A stretch of 57,325 nucleotides of DNA. Origin: Candidatus Eiseniibacteriota bacterium (GTDB lineage: Bacteria; Eisenbacteria; RBG-16-71-46; JACRLI01). The notes under the pieces were generated by a model, which worked only from the letters and a program-made list of their open reading frames with translations, was not told the origin of the DNA and did no database searches. The stretch is taken from assembly GCA_025351485.1 (NCBI GenBank), contig JANXVU010000151.1, forward strand, positions 1 through 57,325. Reading direction: 5' to 3'. Position 1 is the first letter of the stretch, and every line of letters begins with the position of its first letter. Below are positions 8,340 through 17,275 of this stretch, piece by piece. The position numbers and the translations under genes were made by a program.

Positions 8340-10232
8340 CTAGCGAACGCGCAGCAGCTTGAGCGTCTGAAGCCCCGAGGGAGTTTGCACCCGACAGAAG
8401 AAGACTCCCGCCGGGGAGTCGCCCCGCTCGGTGACGCCGTTCCAGGAGATCTCCGAAGTTCCCCCCGAAGCGAGCTGCACCGACCAGGAGCGCAGGGCAC
8501 GCCCGGCGGCATCGAAAATCCGGACCATACCGCTGCCCGCGATCGCCGACTCGAAGCGGATGCGCAAGACCGAGCGCGAAGGATTGGGCGAGACGCTCAC
8601 GAACATCTCCGGTGCCGCGCTCAGCGCGCCGGTCGAGGGCTGCAGCCCCGGCAGGGCCGATGCCGGCCCGACCACGTAGATCTTCGCCGAGTGCGGGGCC
8701 AGCCGGTCCTCGAAACGGCCCCGCCGCTCGCGCAGCGCCTTCAAGCCAAGCGTGTCCCGAGGCGCAGCTCCATCGCCTCCGACCACCTCGGCCATCACCA
8801 GACCTGCCCCCAGGCGGGCAACATCCCAGGCGCAGCCTTCTTCGCCCGGGCCATCGTTGGATGCGATCACGTAGAACACGCCCGTGAGGCCCGCGGTCTC
8901 GCGGGCCGAGAAGTTCACCGCCGCGCCGGCGCCCGTGGCCACCAGCGCGGACACCTCGCGCCCCAGTTCCAGCGAGCGCGGCAGCGATTCCCCCGGGATG
9001 GGCGAGCAGGCCAGCAGGCGCAGCACCGGCGCCACCGCGCGCGCCCGGAAGCCCGCCGTGGCGTACGGAGTCCCGGTGCGCGTCACCGAGTCCCGCGGCA
9101 CTCCTCCTAAGAAGAGCACGCCGCGCGCGCCGCCCGCCAGGCTGGAGAGCGCCTGGTAGCGCAGCTGCGCACGCGCGATGGAATAGGGGCTTTCCACCGA
9201 GTCCACTTCGGCCCCGCCCGGCTGGACCGCCACCGCTCCGGAACCGATTTCGCCCTCGGGAAGATTGGTTCCGCACCGGTACCACCGGTCAAAATTGCAG
9301 TACGGGGCGGAGATGTTCCAGCCCTGCAGCACCGCGTACCAGCGCGCTCCCGATCTTCGCATCGCGGGCGCCACGTTGCGCGCGAGCGTCTCCAGGCGCG
9401 AATGCGCCGCTCCGCGGTTGGCCGTGAAATCCGGCCGCGTCCCTCCCAGGTAGGCGTCCACCATGAACGCGTCGGCCACCCGCCCCAGATAGTGATCACG
9501 CAGTTGGTCCGCCGAGAACTCGCGCTCGGGCGCGCCGAACAGGATCGGCAGCACCGGGTGGCGCGCCACGTCCGGATCCACTCGCCGGATGCGGGCAACC
9601 ATGGAATCGAGCACGCCGCCCGCATAGCGCGCCGACTTCGACGGATCCCCCGGATAGCCCACTCCCAGGTTGGGCTCGTCGCCCACGTACCAGCCTGCGA
9701 GGTCCCCGGGAGCGGTGTGCTCCAGCACGAAGCGCACGCACCGCTCCAGGCTGTCGAGCGGCGAGTAGTCGCTCCCGTACCCCGGAGCGCTCGCGAGTCT
9801 TCGGCGCACTTCGGCCTCGAACGGAAGCCCCACGATCACCCGGAGCCCGGCGCGGTGCGCCGCATCGAGGGCCCGAGTGAACGTGAACTGGTTGATGTTG
9901 GGATCGCCGCCGCCCGCCCAGGTGGAATCCATCATGAAGTGGTTTCGGGCAGGGGAGGACGTGGACAGGATGGAATAGAACCCGCCCGTGCCCAACACCA
10001 CGGTGTTGGCCCCGGGGGCCTCCACCCGGAAGAGCTGCTCCAGGGAGTCGGCGCCCTGGTTTCGGGCGATATTGGAGATCCAGCCGAGGGCGATGGAGGA
10101 ATCCGAGGGCGCCACAACGCGACGCGGGGCGGGATCCCGCCCGGAAACTGCCGCCATCGTGCCCAGGACGCCCATCAGGGCCAGCATGGCGCCGGGTCCG
10201 GCCCAGCCCCTGGAGTCGCGAAAAGGGGTCAT
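8340..10232 (-). CDS. Secreted TIM-barrel-like protein with FlgD-Ig/T9SS-like C-terminal domain
   Basis: A 630-residue protein of unidentified function. An N-terminal hydrophobic stretch (residues about 14-28) suggests export. The central part resembles a glycoside-hydrolase TIM barrel: GLRVIVGLPF, then AGWYVGDEPNLG near residue 190, where the Asp-Glu could be catalytic, and PVLPILFGAPE. The last 85 residues (from VSVSPNPSRS, through VRIFDAAGRALRSW, to LKLLRVR) are a FlgD-type Ig-like module common at the end of secreted proteins in FCB-group bacteria and similar to type IX sorting domains. It converges on the cytochrome gene with only nine bases between stops. No family name can be assigned for the central part. 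Confidence 0.7.
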   Translation of the reverse strand: MTPFRDSRGWAGPGAMLALMGVLGTMAAVSGRDPAPRRVVAPSDSSIALGWISNIARNQGADSLEQLFRVEAPGANTVVLGTGGFYSILSTSSPARNHFMMDSTWAGGGDPNINQFTFTRALDAAHRAGLRVIVGLPFEAEVRRRLASAPGYGSDYSPLDSLERCVRFVLEHTAPGDLAGWYVGDEPNLGVGYPGDPSKSARYAGGVLDSMVARIRRVDPDVARHPVLPILFGAPEREFSADQLRDHYLGRVADAFMVDAYLGGTRPDFTANRGAAHSRLETLARNVAPAMRRSGARWYAVLQGWNISAPYCNFDRWYRCGTNLPEGEIGSGAVAVQPGGAEVDSVESPYSIARAQLRYQALSSLAGGARGVLFLGGVPRDSVTRTGTPYATAGFRARAVAPVLRLLACSPIPGESLPRSLELGREVSALVATGAGAAVNFSARETAGLTGVFYVIASNDGPGEEGCAWDVARLGAGLVMAEVVGGDGAAPRDTLGLKALRERRGRFEDRLAPHSAKIYVVGPASALPGLQPSTGALSAAPEMFVSVSPNPSRSVLRIRFESAIAGSGMVRIFDAAGRALRSWSVQLASGGTSEISWNGVTERGDSPAGVFFCRVQTPSGLQTLKLLRVR

Positions 10233-10394
10233 TCCAGCTCAATGGCAAGGGTTTACGGTATCCCGGAGGGTCCGGGATGGGTTGTCAGGATATCACTCCT
10301 AGATCGGCCCCGGGGCGGGGCAGATTGAGGCGCCAAGCCGGCTTTCGACGGGCATTGAGCGCGGAAGTGCCTATTTCCCAAAGGCTTTCGGAGC

Positions 10395-10424
10395 TTGACC
10401 CGGATGGCGCGGGCGCGCTACAAT
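10395..10424 (+). promoter_or_regulatory. Sigma70-type promoter for tRNA-Asn
   Basis: TTGACC at 10395-10400 and TACAAT at 10419-10424 are separated by 18 bases, each one mismatch from the vegetative consensus. The box ends 65 bases before the tRNA and no coding gene intervenes, so it most likely drives the tRNA. Confidence 0.6.
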
Positions 10425-10489
10425 GCCGTTTCAAGATTCTCAAGGACGCAGCGCCCCAGGCCGACAAACCTTGAGGTCCACAGCTTCAT

Positions 10490-10564
<75 letters not shown>

Positions 10565-10570
10565 TTTAGA

Positions 10571-10612
10571 ACGAAGAGGCCGTTCGGCGAGCACGTCGAA
10601 CGGCCTCTTCGT
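10571..10612 (+). terminator. Hairpin terminator after tRNA-Asn
   Basis: A perfect 16-bp stem, ACGAAGAGGCCGTTCG at 10571-10586 with its complement at 10597-10612, encloses a 10-base loop. Only a short TATTT follows, so the U-tract is weak, but stem length and position seven bases after the tRNA CCA make it the likely terminator. Confidence 0.7.
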
Positions 10613-10694
10613 ATTTGGGGCAGAAGGTTACGCCATCGGTGGAGAGGTTCGAGTAGGAGCGCCGCTCGGAGCCGATCCAGCCGAATCCACGAGT

Positions 10695-11492
10695 CTACGT
10701 CAGCTCCACGATCTCGTCGCCCGGGTGCACGATCCCTTCCACCAGGACTGCGCCGTAGACGCCGGCGTAATTCTCGTACACTTTGACGACATGCCTCAGA
10801 ATCTGGGGATTCGCCTCCGCGGTATCGGGGTCGATCGAGATCATCTTGCAGCGCAGGTCGCGCTCCAGGACTGCGACTACCGCTTTGCGGCCTATCTGCA
10901 ACTTACCTCCGACGAACGCGTCCTCCCGGAATCCCGCCCCGGAATCAAGATCGACATAGACATTCGCCCTGAAACGCAGCTTGTCCAACCCGGTTCCGAT
11001 CTCTTCGCCAAGCTGGCGCATCGTTGCATTCGAGATCAGCGAGATAGGTCGGCAGTCCGTCATCGCGCGATCCGAACGCAGAAGTTCCAGGCTGATAGCA
11101 CCGTCAACTTCATTGCACAGCAAACGGATCAGGCCGGGGTCATCGATCGCCAGCACCTCTCCCGAAGGGGTCTCGACGTCCACGACGAGATCGGCCGGAC
11201 CGGGATAGAGCGGGTTGAGGCCGGGCGCGATCTTCTCCGCCTCCGCCACGTTGACCGGCTTTGCCGCTCTTTCGGCGTGGCGGAATCTGGGGTGATACAA
11301 GAGCATCCGTCCAATCTTCGTGCCGGTCAGGAAGGGCATTCCCTTGGGGCCTCCCAGGTTCCTGAAGGCGTAAAGGCGATCTCCAAATACGCCGGAGAAT
11401 CCAATAAACGCCTCCCTGAGCTCCTCGCCCCTCATGCTCTTCACGGGATAGCGCCACAAACTCTCGACCCGTCCGACGACACTCATGCTCAC
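10695..11492 (-). CDS. MOSC domain protein
   Basis: A 265-residue protein with an N-terminal MOSC beta-barrel region (GRVESLWRYPVKSMRGEEL, then GDRLYAFRN) followed by the MOSC domain with SLISNATMRQL and the conserved Cys in ERDLRCKMISIDPDT. MOSC proteins handle sulfur or molybdenum-cofactor ligands, as in Mo-cofactor sulfurases and the YcbX/mARC family that reduce N-hydroxylated compounds. There is no ferredoxin domain. It stands alone between the tRNA and a cytochrome, so the substrate cannot be inferred. Confidence 0.85.
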   Translation of the reverse strand: MSMSVVGRVESLWRYPVKSMRGEELREAFIGFSGVFGDRLYAFRNLGGPKGMPFLTGTKIGRMLLYHPRFRHAERAAKPVNVAEAEKIAPGLNPLYPGPADLVVDVETPSGEVLAIDDPGLIRLLCNEVDGAISLELLRSDRAMTDCRPISLISNATMRQLGEEIGTGLDKLRFRANVYVDLDSGAGFREDAFVGGKLQIGRKAVVAVLERDLRCKMISIDPDTAEANPQILRHVVKVYENYAGVYGAVLVEGIVHPGDEIVELT

Positions 11493-11619
11493 GCCTCCCG
11501 TACGCTTCTTCTGGCCCGAGACACTCTCACGTGTGAATTGTGCCGGAGAACTCCACTTCAGGGTGTCTCGTATTTAAGCCTTGGAAGCAAGCCGGGCCCC
11601 GGCGTGATCCTCGTTCCCC

Positions 11620-12465
11620 CTAGGTTCTCGACAAGTACAGGAACATCGCCCGGATCTCCGTGTCGGTGAGGCGCCGAAAGACCTTCCACGGCATCATGCC
11701 GCTCTCGCCCATCTTCCCGGTAGGCCCGATGCCGGTGCGCAGCTTTCTTTGAAAGAGCGATTCGGGGTAGGCGTGGGTGGACGCGTGCAGGTCGGGGATC
11801 CCATCGCCTCCCCGCAGATCGGGCCCATGGCATTCCCCGCACCGCATGGACCTCGCCAGGTAGCGCCCGTACTCCACGGTTTCGCCCGCGGGCACTTCCG
11901 CCGCGCCCTTCAAGTATGGCGGCTGCACCGAGGAACCGGCCTTGCCGAGCGCGAAGAGCCAGCAGGTGTACCAGTCGACGCTGCGCTTCCCGGGCACCCT
12001 GTCCGAGGCCGGCTGGCTCCGGAGATAGGCGATCAAGGCCACCATGTCCGAGTCGGACAGCTCCCGGTTCTCGGCCGAAGGCATCAGGATCAGCGGCCGC
12101 CCGTCCACGCCGATTCCCTCCCGGATGGCCCGGATGAGCTGGCCGTCGGAGGCGCGCTTGAGCACGCCCCCGGGCGTGAGGTTGGGCATGTAGAGGACCC
12201 CGGGCAGGATGCCCCCGGGCGTGTCGAGCGGGAATTCCGCGCCGCCCTGAAGGAGCACCGAATCCGCGCGGCTGTGGCAGCCCACGCACCGCACCTCTGC
12301 CACGTGCCGGCCCCGCGCAATACGCTCGGGAGTCAGAGCGATGTGCACGTCGGCAACCGGCCGATTTACAACGGGCACGGCCTTGGTCCAGCCGTAGCCC
12401 AGGATGCCGCCGAACAGCAGCAGCGCCAGGAGCACCACTGCCGCGATGAACTTCGCGATGGCCAT
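11620..12465 (-). CDS. Membrane-anchored dihaem cytochrome c
   Basis: A predicted electron carrier of 281 residues facing the periplasm. The N-terminus from MAIAKFIAAVVLL is a hydrophobic anchor or uncleaved signal; two CxxCH motifs follow (CVGCH near residue 62 and CGECH near residue 209), each with a downstream Met candidate as sixth ligand. I chose the ATG at 12465 because a GGAGGAA lies four bases upstream (minus strand); a further in-frame start at 12495 would place that site inside the gene. The arrangement resembles the cytochrome subunit of alcohol/aldehyde dehydrogenases, but no dehydrogenase is adjacent. Confidence 0.85.
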   Translation of the reverse strand: MAIAKFIAAVVLLALLLFGGILGYGWTKAVPVVNRPVADVHIALTPERIARGRHVAEVRCVGCHSRADSVLLQGGAEFPLDTPGGILPGVLYMPNLTPGGVLKRASDGQLIRAIREGIGVDGRPLILMPSAENRELSDSDMVALIAYLRSQPASDRVPGKRSVDWYTCWLFALGKAGSSVQPPYLKGAAEVPAGETVEYGRYLARSMRCGECHGPDLRGGDGIPDLHASTHAYPESLFQRKLRTGIGPTGKMGESGMMPWKVFRRLTDTEIRAMFLYLSRT

Positions 12466-12494
12466 GAGATTCCTCCTCAGCCCCTTAAGGAACA

Positions 12495-12500
12495 TATAAT
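12495..12500 (+). promoter_or_regulatory. TATAAT box in divergent intergenic region
   Basis: A perfect TATAAT lies in the 132-base gap between the divergent cytochrome and MBL-fold genes, in a locally AT-rich stretch unusual for this sequence. No good -35 hexamer is at the expected distance. A small palindrome CCCGATCGGG follows at 12520-12529. A promoter is likely here but its direction is not certain. Confidence 0.3.
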
Positions 12501-12597
12501 TTGGTCCTCGATTCCCTGGCCCGATCGGGAGATATTAGTCCCTGCCCGGGGACGGGTGAAGCCTATTCTCGACTCGGAACCGGCGCAGGGAGACCGC

Positions 12598-13578
12598 ATG
12601 AGATCGACAGGAATCGTTGAAGGCAGGTTCGGGTGGGCGGTGCTGCTCGCGCTGGCCGGAGTTCTTTCCCCCCTTGTTCCGGCCCGGGCAGGGACCGGCC
12701 TGGCGGCCCGCGGAGCAGCTGCGGGCGAATCGACCCCTCCCGACACCGCCACCGTCGTCCTCCTCGGCACCGGAATGCCGTATCCCGACTCGAAGGCGCA
12801 GGGCCCGGCCACCGCGGTGGTGGTCGGCAAGCGGATCTTTCTCTTCGACGCCGGGCCCGGCGTGGAGCGGCAGATGGAGGCGGCCGGGCTGCCGGTGCGC
12901 GGCGGTCCGGTGACGGCGCTGTTCCTGACTCATCTGCATAGCGACCACACGTTGGGCTATCCGGACTTGATATTCACCTCCTGGGTGATGGGCCGAACGG
13001 AACCGCTCCGGGTGTACGGCCCGCCGGGTACGCGGCGCATGACCGAGCACATCCTGGCCGCTTGGGACGAGGACATTCACATTCGCGAGGGCGGGCTGGA
13101 ACATAGCGTCCTTGGAGGCTACCGGGTGGACGTGCACGAAATCGCGGGCGGCGTGGTGTACGACTCCGCGGGAGTGCGCATCCGCGCGATCCCGGTGCCG
13201 CACGGAAGCTGGAAGTGGGCGTTCGGATACCGGATTGATGCCGGCGGCCGGTCGATCGTGATCTCCGGGGACACCCGGCCCAGCCCGGCGCTGGAAGAGG
13301 CCGCGCGCGGGGTGGACCTGCTTATCCACGAAGTCTATCCGGAGTCCCGCCTGAAGGCGGAGAAGCGCCCCGGCGGAGAAGACTGGCCGAAGTACATGAA
13401 GTCCTTCCACACCTCCGACCGCGAGCTGGGGGCGCTGGCGCAGCGGGCCCGGCCCCGGAAACTGGTGCTTTATCATATCGTTCGGATGAACGGCACCGAC
13501 GAAGAGATCCTGCGCGGAATTCGCGCCGGCGGATTCCAGGGGGCCGCCGTGATCGGCCACGACCTGGACCGGTACTGA
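12598..13578 (+). CDS. Exported MBL-fold metallo-hydrolase
   Basis: A 326-residue metallo-beta-lactamase-fold hydrolase with a signal peptide (hydrophobic stretch then PARAG). The dizinc motif THLHSDHTLG is near residue 111, with later ligands in ISGDTRPS, LIHEVYP and YHIVR. The layout is that of the RNase Z/arylsulfatase-like branch; since it is exported it is more likely a sulfatase or lactonase-like enzyme than RNase Z. ATG at 12598 follows CAGGGAGACCGC. It is nine bases upstream of trpF and probably co-transcribed. Confidence 0.82.
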   Translation: MRSTGIVEGRFGWAVLLALAGVLSPLVPARAGTGLAARGAAAGESTPPDTATVVLLGTGMPYPDSKAQGPATAVVVGKRIFLFDAGPGVERQMEAAGLPVRGGPVTALFLTHLHSDHTLGYPDLIFTSWVMGRTEPLRVYGPPGTRRMTEHILAAWDEDIHIREGGLEHSVLGGYRVDVHEIAGGVVYDSAGVRIRAIPVPHGSWKWAFGYRIDAGGRSIVISGDTRPSPALEEAARGVDLLIHEVYPESRLKAEKRPGGEDWPKYMKSFHTSDRELGALAQRARPRKLVLYHIVRMNGTDEEILRGIRAGGFQGAAVIGHDLDRY

Positions 13579-13586
13579 GGCCGCGC

Positions 13587-14252
13587 ATGGGCCCGGTCCG
13601 GATCAAGATCTGCTGCATCGCCAGCCCCGAAGAGGCCTGGATGGCGATCCACGCGGGCGCCTCGGCGATCGGCCTGGTATCCAGGATGCCGAGCGGCCCC
13701 GGCGTGATTTCGGAAGAGCGCATCCGGGAGATCGCGCTCGCCGTTCCGCCCCCGATCGCGACCTTCCTCCTTACTTCGAGCCAGTCCGCGGAGCTGATCA
13801 TCGACCAGCAGCGGCGCTGCGCCACCAACACGGTGCAGATCGTGGATCGCCTCACGGATGGAACCTACCAGCAGCTGCGGGCCGGCATGCCCGGAGTTTC
13901 CATCGTGCAGGTGATCCACGTGCTGGGGGAAGAGTCGGTGGAGGAAGCGCTGGAACTTGCGCCGCACGTGGATGCCTTGCTGCTGGATTCCGGTAACCCC
14001 AAGGCCGCCGTCAAGGAGTTGGGTGGAACCGGGCGGGCCCACGACTGGCGGCTGAGCCTTCGCATTCGCGAGGGCGCCGGCGTGCCGGTCTTCCTAGCGG
14101 GCGGCCTGCGCGCCGAAAACGTGGCCGAAGCGGTGCGACAGGTGCGGCCCTTTGGCGTGGACGTGTGCAGTGGGGTAAGATCGGCGGGCGGCCTGGATCC
14201 CGCGCGACTTCAAGATTTTGCCAGGACCGTATTCAAAGCCTCCGACCCTTAG
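13587..14252 (+). CDS. trpF: Phosphoribosylanthranilate isomerase-like protein
   Basis: TrpF converts N-(5-phosphoribosyl)anthranilate to the carboxyphenylamino-deoxyribulose phosphate in tryptophan synthesis. The 221-residue barrel starts MGPVRIKICCIASPEEA, with the catalytic Cys at 9 and the catalytic Asp at 134 in DALLLDSG, plus GGTGRAHDW, AGGLRAENV and VDVCSGV. Two family positions differ: KICG is KICC and the usual Glu of SSGVE is Arg. No other trp gene is present, so a divergent role is possible, but both catalytic residues are kept. Confidence 0.8.
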   Translation: MGPVRIKICCIASPEEAWMAIHAGASAIGLVSRMPSGPGVISEERIREIALAVPPPIATFLLTSSQSAELIIDQQRRCATNTVQIVDRLTDGTYQQLRAGMPGVSIVQVIHVLGEESVEEALELAPHVDALLLDSGNPKAAVKELGGTGRAHDWRLSLRIREGAGVPVFLAGGLRAENVAEAVRQVRPFGVDVCSGVRSAGGLDPARLQDFARTVFKASDP

Positions 14253-14269
14253 ATTCGCGCGATTCTTGC

Positions 14270-14290
14270 GTGCGGCCAAATCAGCCGCAC
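14270..14290 (+). terminator. Hairpin between trpF-like and YncE-like genes
   Basis: GTGCGGC (14270-14276) and GCCGCAC (14284-14290) form a perfect 7-bp stem with a 7-base loop in the 66-base gap. There is no T-run after it, so it may be a weak terminator or an mRNA-stability hairpin. Confidence 0.3.
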
Positions 14291-14318
14291 CATCGCCCGC
14301 CACTCACCAGGAGATCCC

Positions 14319-15350
14319 ATGATGATTCGCCCGAAGCACTTTGCGCTGACCGCCGCCGCCCTGCTGGCCGTATCAGGATCGGCCGCTCCCGCCCGAGCGG
14401 GCTATCACCTGGTGAACAGCGCGGTGGTGGGGGGAGAGGGCGGATGGGACGACCTGACCGTCGATCCGGTTGCCCGCCGGGTCTATCTCTCGCGCAGCAG
14501 CCACGTGATGGTGCTCGATGCGGACAGCCTCAAGGTGGTCGGGGACATCCCGCACACCCCGGGAGTCCACGGCATCGCGCTCGCTCCGGGGCTGGGCCGC
14601 GGCTACACCAGCAACGGCGCCGACACCACGGTGACGGTGTTCGACATGGCCACGCTCAAGGAGCTTTCGCGGGTGCGCGTGGGAATCCGCCCCGATGCCA
14701 TCCTGTTTGACCCGGCCACCAAGCGGGTGTTCACCTTCAACGCCGGCAGCCAGGACGCCACGGCGATCGATGCTGAAAAAAACGAGGTGGTGGGCACCGT
14801 GCCCCTGGGCGGCAAGCCGGAATTTGCGCGCACCGACGGCAAGGGGCACATGTTCATCAACATCGAGGACAAGAACGAAGTGATCATGTTCGACACCCGT
14901 TCCCTGAAAGTGCTGGCGCACTGGGGCCTGGTGATGGGCGAGGGGCCGAGCGGGCTGGCTTTCGACGAGGCCGATGGAATCCTGTTCGCGGTGTGCGGCA
15001 ACGAGAAGATGATCATGCTGGATTCGGAAACCGGCATCTTGCGCGGCAGCCTGCCCATCGGCAAGAACCCGGACGGTGCCGGCTGGGACGCCGCGCTCGG
15101 CCAGGCGTTCAGTTCCAACGGCGAAGGCACGCTCACCGTCATCCAGCGGCAGAAGGACGGCACCTTCAAGGTGGCCGAGACCGTGCCCACCAAGCGCGGC
15201 GCGCGCACCATGACCGTGGACCCGAAGACGCACCGGGTGTTCGTGGTGACGGCCCAGTTCGGCACGGCCCCGGAGCCCACCGCGGACAAGCCCCACCCGC
15301 GTGCGCCGATGCTGCCCGGAACCTTTGAAGTGCTGGTGTACGGAGAGTAG
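14319..15350 (+). CDS. YncE-like secreted beta-propeller
   Basis: A 343-residue exported protein: signal peptide ending near PARAG, then repeated blade motifs of the YVTN/YncE type, e.g. DLTVDPVARRVYLS, HVMVLDADSLKVVGDI, GIALAPGLGRGYTSNG, DTTVTVFDMATLK, and HVFVVTAQFG-like end blade. About seven blades. Such propellers serve as binding scaffolds in the periplasm; no ligand or enzymatic residue is apparent. Its ATG follows CCAGGAGATCCC. Confidence 0.82.
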   Translation: MMIRPKHFALTAAALLAVSGSAAPARAGYHLVNSAVVGGEGGWDDLTVDPVARRVYLSRSSHVMVLDADSLKVVGDIPHTPGVHGIALAPGLGRGYTSNGADTTVTVFDMATLKELSRVRVGIRPDAILFDPATKRVFTFNAGSQDATAIDAEKNEVVGTVPLGGKPEFARTDGKGHMFINIEDKNEVIMFDTRSLKVLAHWGLVMGEGPSGLAFDEADGILFAVCGNEKMIMLDSETGILRGSLPIGKNPDGAGWDAALGQAFSSNGEGTLTVIQRQKDGTFKVAETVPTKRGARTMTVDPKTHRVFVVTAQFGTAPEPTADKPHPRAPMLPGTFEVLVYGE

Positions 15351-15358
15351 CAGACCCG

Positions 15359-16453
15359 CTACGCCGAGAGACTCCGCGCGAGCAGGCGGTGGAAGTGATG
15401 CACCCCCTGCTCGCGCGTGGGGGAGTAGCGGCCGCGGTCGTAGAGACGCGACCGCACTCCCTTCTGCACCGATTCCACCACCGCCTCGTCCTCTCGCTCC
15501 ACGCGGTCCAGCGAGGAGCCCGCGCCCCGGTCCAGCCGGGAGGGGTCCCACACGTAGGTCCGGTAGCTCACCTTGGTGCAGTCCACCGCCAGCGGTTTGA
15601 CGATGTTCACCGAGAGTCCCCACGGGAAGAAATTGAACATGGTGTTGGGGAACACCCACCAGTAATAGCCGGCAATCCGCTGACCGTGATCCGGGGATGA
15701 GGCCGGGATGTCGAACACTTCCTCCGCGCCGCGCGCGATCCCCACTTGCAGATTGCTCCACTCGAACAGCTCGGTTCGGTAGCTGCCATAGTCCAGCGCC
15801 CCGGCGAGCCCCGCGTGAATGAACGGAATGTGGAATCCCTCGAGGTAGTTGTCGCAGTAAAGCGCCCAGTTGGCATTGACCAGGTAGTCGCGGGATCTCG
15901 CGGAATGGAAGTGCGCCTCGCGAAGCGGCATCCAGCCGCAGCGCTCCCGCATCGGTCCGATCACCTGCTCCAGGGGCGCGCCGGGGGCGAGGCTCGCGAA
16001 CAGGAGCTTTTCCCAGTTTCCAGACGGGATCCGGGGCAGGTCATCCGAGGCTGTGGGGAAGTCCTGCGTGGCCTCGAACTCCGGCATGGAGTGAAAGCAC
16101 CCGTCCAGCCCAAAGCGCCGCCCGTGGTAGCGGCATCGCAGGCCGTGCTCGACCCCGCCGGCTTCCGCGACCAGGTTGCCGCGGTGGGTGCAAACGTTGG
16201 AGATGCAGTGGAGCTGGTCGGAAGTGTCCCGGGTCAGGAGCAGCGGTTCGTCCAGCATGCCTTCCAGCAAAGTAAACGGATGCACTTGACCCGGCACCTT
16301 GACCATGTCGGCATCGCCGGCCAGCTGCCAGCTGGGGGCGAACACGCGCTCGCGCAGTTCCGGGAAGATCGCGGCATCGAAGTAGAATCTGGAAGGAAGC
16401 GTCGAAGCCTTGCGGATGTCGGGATCGATCTCGAACCAGTGGTGGAGATCCAC
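15359..16453 (-). CDS. Rieske non-haem iron oxygenase, alpha-subunit type
   Basis: A 364-residue oxygenase with the Rieske 2Fe-2S ligands CTHRG near residue 88 and CRYHG near residue 106, and the mononuclear iron site NYLEGFHIPFIH near residue 205 with an acidic ligand likely in the EDEAVVESVQ segment near the C-terminus. Such enzymes hydroxylate or demethylate ring or quaternary-amine substrates and need a separate reductase, not seen here. It sits three bases downstream of a SAM methyltransferase gene on the same strand, suggesting that both modify one small molecule. Confidence 0.87.
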   Translation of the reverse strand: MDLHHWFEIDPDIRKASTLPSRFYFDAAIFPELRERVFAPSWQLAGDADMVKVPGQVHPFTLLEGMLDEPLLLTRDTSDQLHCISNVCTHRGNLVAEAGGVEHGLRCRYHGRRFGLDGCFHSMPEFEATQDFPTASDDLPRIPSGNWEKLLFASLAPGAPLEQVIGPMRERCGWMPLREAHFHSARSRDYLVNANWALYCDNYLEGFHIPFIHAGLAGALDYGSYRTELFEWSNLQVGIARGAEEVFDIPASSPDHGQRIAGYYWWVFPNTMFNFFPWGLSVNIVKPLAVDCTKVSYRTYVWDPSRLDRGAGSSLDRVEREDEAVVESVQKGVRSRLYDRGRYSPTREQGVHHFHRLLARSLSA

Positions 16454-16456
16454 GGC

Positions 16457-17275
16457 TCAGGCCCGGGCGTAGAGCAGGTACGACTTCATCGGGCCGGTGA
16501 CCGCGGAGCCCTGAGTCAGCGGCGCCAAGGCCTCGCGAACGGCTGCCCGGATGGCCTGGATGGTCTCTTCCGGATAGGAATTGAGGGTGTCGTGCATGGG
16601 CGTGCCCCACAGGGCGTCCACCGCCTGCCCCAGGCCCTCTTCAAAGGTCAGCGGGAGCGAGCGGCTCTCCACGCGGACGTCCCGGAATCCCGCCTTGCCG
16701 GCCAGTTGTTCCAGTTCCTGACCCGACTTCCAGATGAAGGGCTTGCGCATCATCGCGGCCACTTCCTCCCCGATGGCCCGGGCCACGCCGCGCTGGTAGG
16801 CGTGAAAGATCGCGCACTCTTCCAGTGCGCACCACACGGACACTCCCAGGCGTCCGCCTGGAACCAGTACGCGCCGGAGTTCCTGGAGCGCTTCCAACTG
16901 TTCTGGAAAGAACTGCAGACCCTGCTGGCAGAGCGCGACGTCAAACGCGTCGCTCGGCGCGGCCAGCGGGGAGGCTGGAGAGTCGACGTACTCGATCGGG
17001 GCCGCCCCTTCGGGGGAGCCCTTCTGACGGGCGATCGCGAGCATGGGCGGGGAGATATCGGCGCCGATGACCCGGCCGCGCACGGCCACCGCTGCGGCCT
17101 CCCGCGCCACCACCCCGGTCCCGGTGGCCACATCCAGCACCCGCTCGTGCGGCTGGAGCGCGACCTCTTCGACAAGCAGGCGGGCCCACGGCTCGAACAG
17201 CCGCGGGGCCAGGAAGCGGTCGTACCCGGCGGGGAAGGAGCCGGAAGTGAAGTCGAAGCTCTTGGGTTCGGCCAT
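16457..17275 (-). CDS. Class I SAM-dependent methyltransferase
   Basis: A 272-residue Rossmann-fold methyltransferase of the Methyltransf_11/UbiE type. Motif I is VLDVATGTGVVAREAA near residue 47, the acidic post-I residue is in VIGADISPPML, and motif IV is FDVALCQQGLQFFP. I took the ATG at 17275 (MAEPKSFDF); an in-frame TTG at 17311 would add 12 residues. Paired with the Rieske oxygenase downstream. Substrate unknown. Confidence 0.85.
   Translation of the reverse strand: MAEPKSFDFTSGSFPAGYDRFLAPRLFEPWARLLVEEVALQPHERVLDVATGTGVVAREAAAVAVRGRVIGADISPPMLAIARQKGSPEGAAPIEYVDSPASPLAAPSDAFDVALCQQGLQFFPEQLEALQELRRVLVPGGRLGVSVWCALEECAIFHAYQRGVARAIGEEVAAMMRKPFIWKSGQELEQLAGKAGFRDVRVESRSLPLTFEEGLGQAVDALWGTPMHDTLNSYPEETIQAIRAAVREALAPLTQGSAVTGPMKSYLLYARA

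Noticed and set aside
11749-12597. Long 5' extension of the MBL hydrolase frame
   Set aside because: The frame is open across the divergent cytochrome gene, but homology, signal peptide and ribosome-binding site all begin at 12598.
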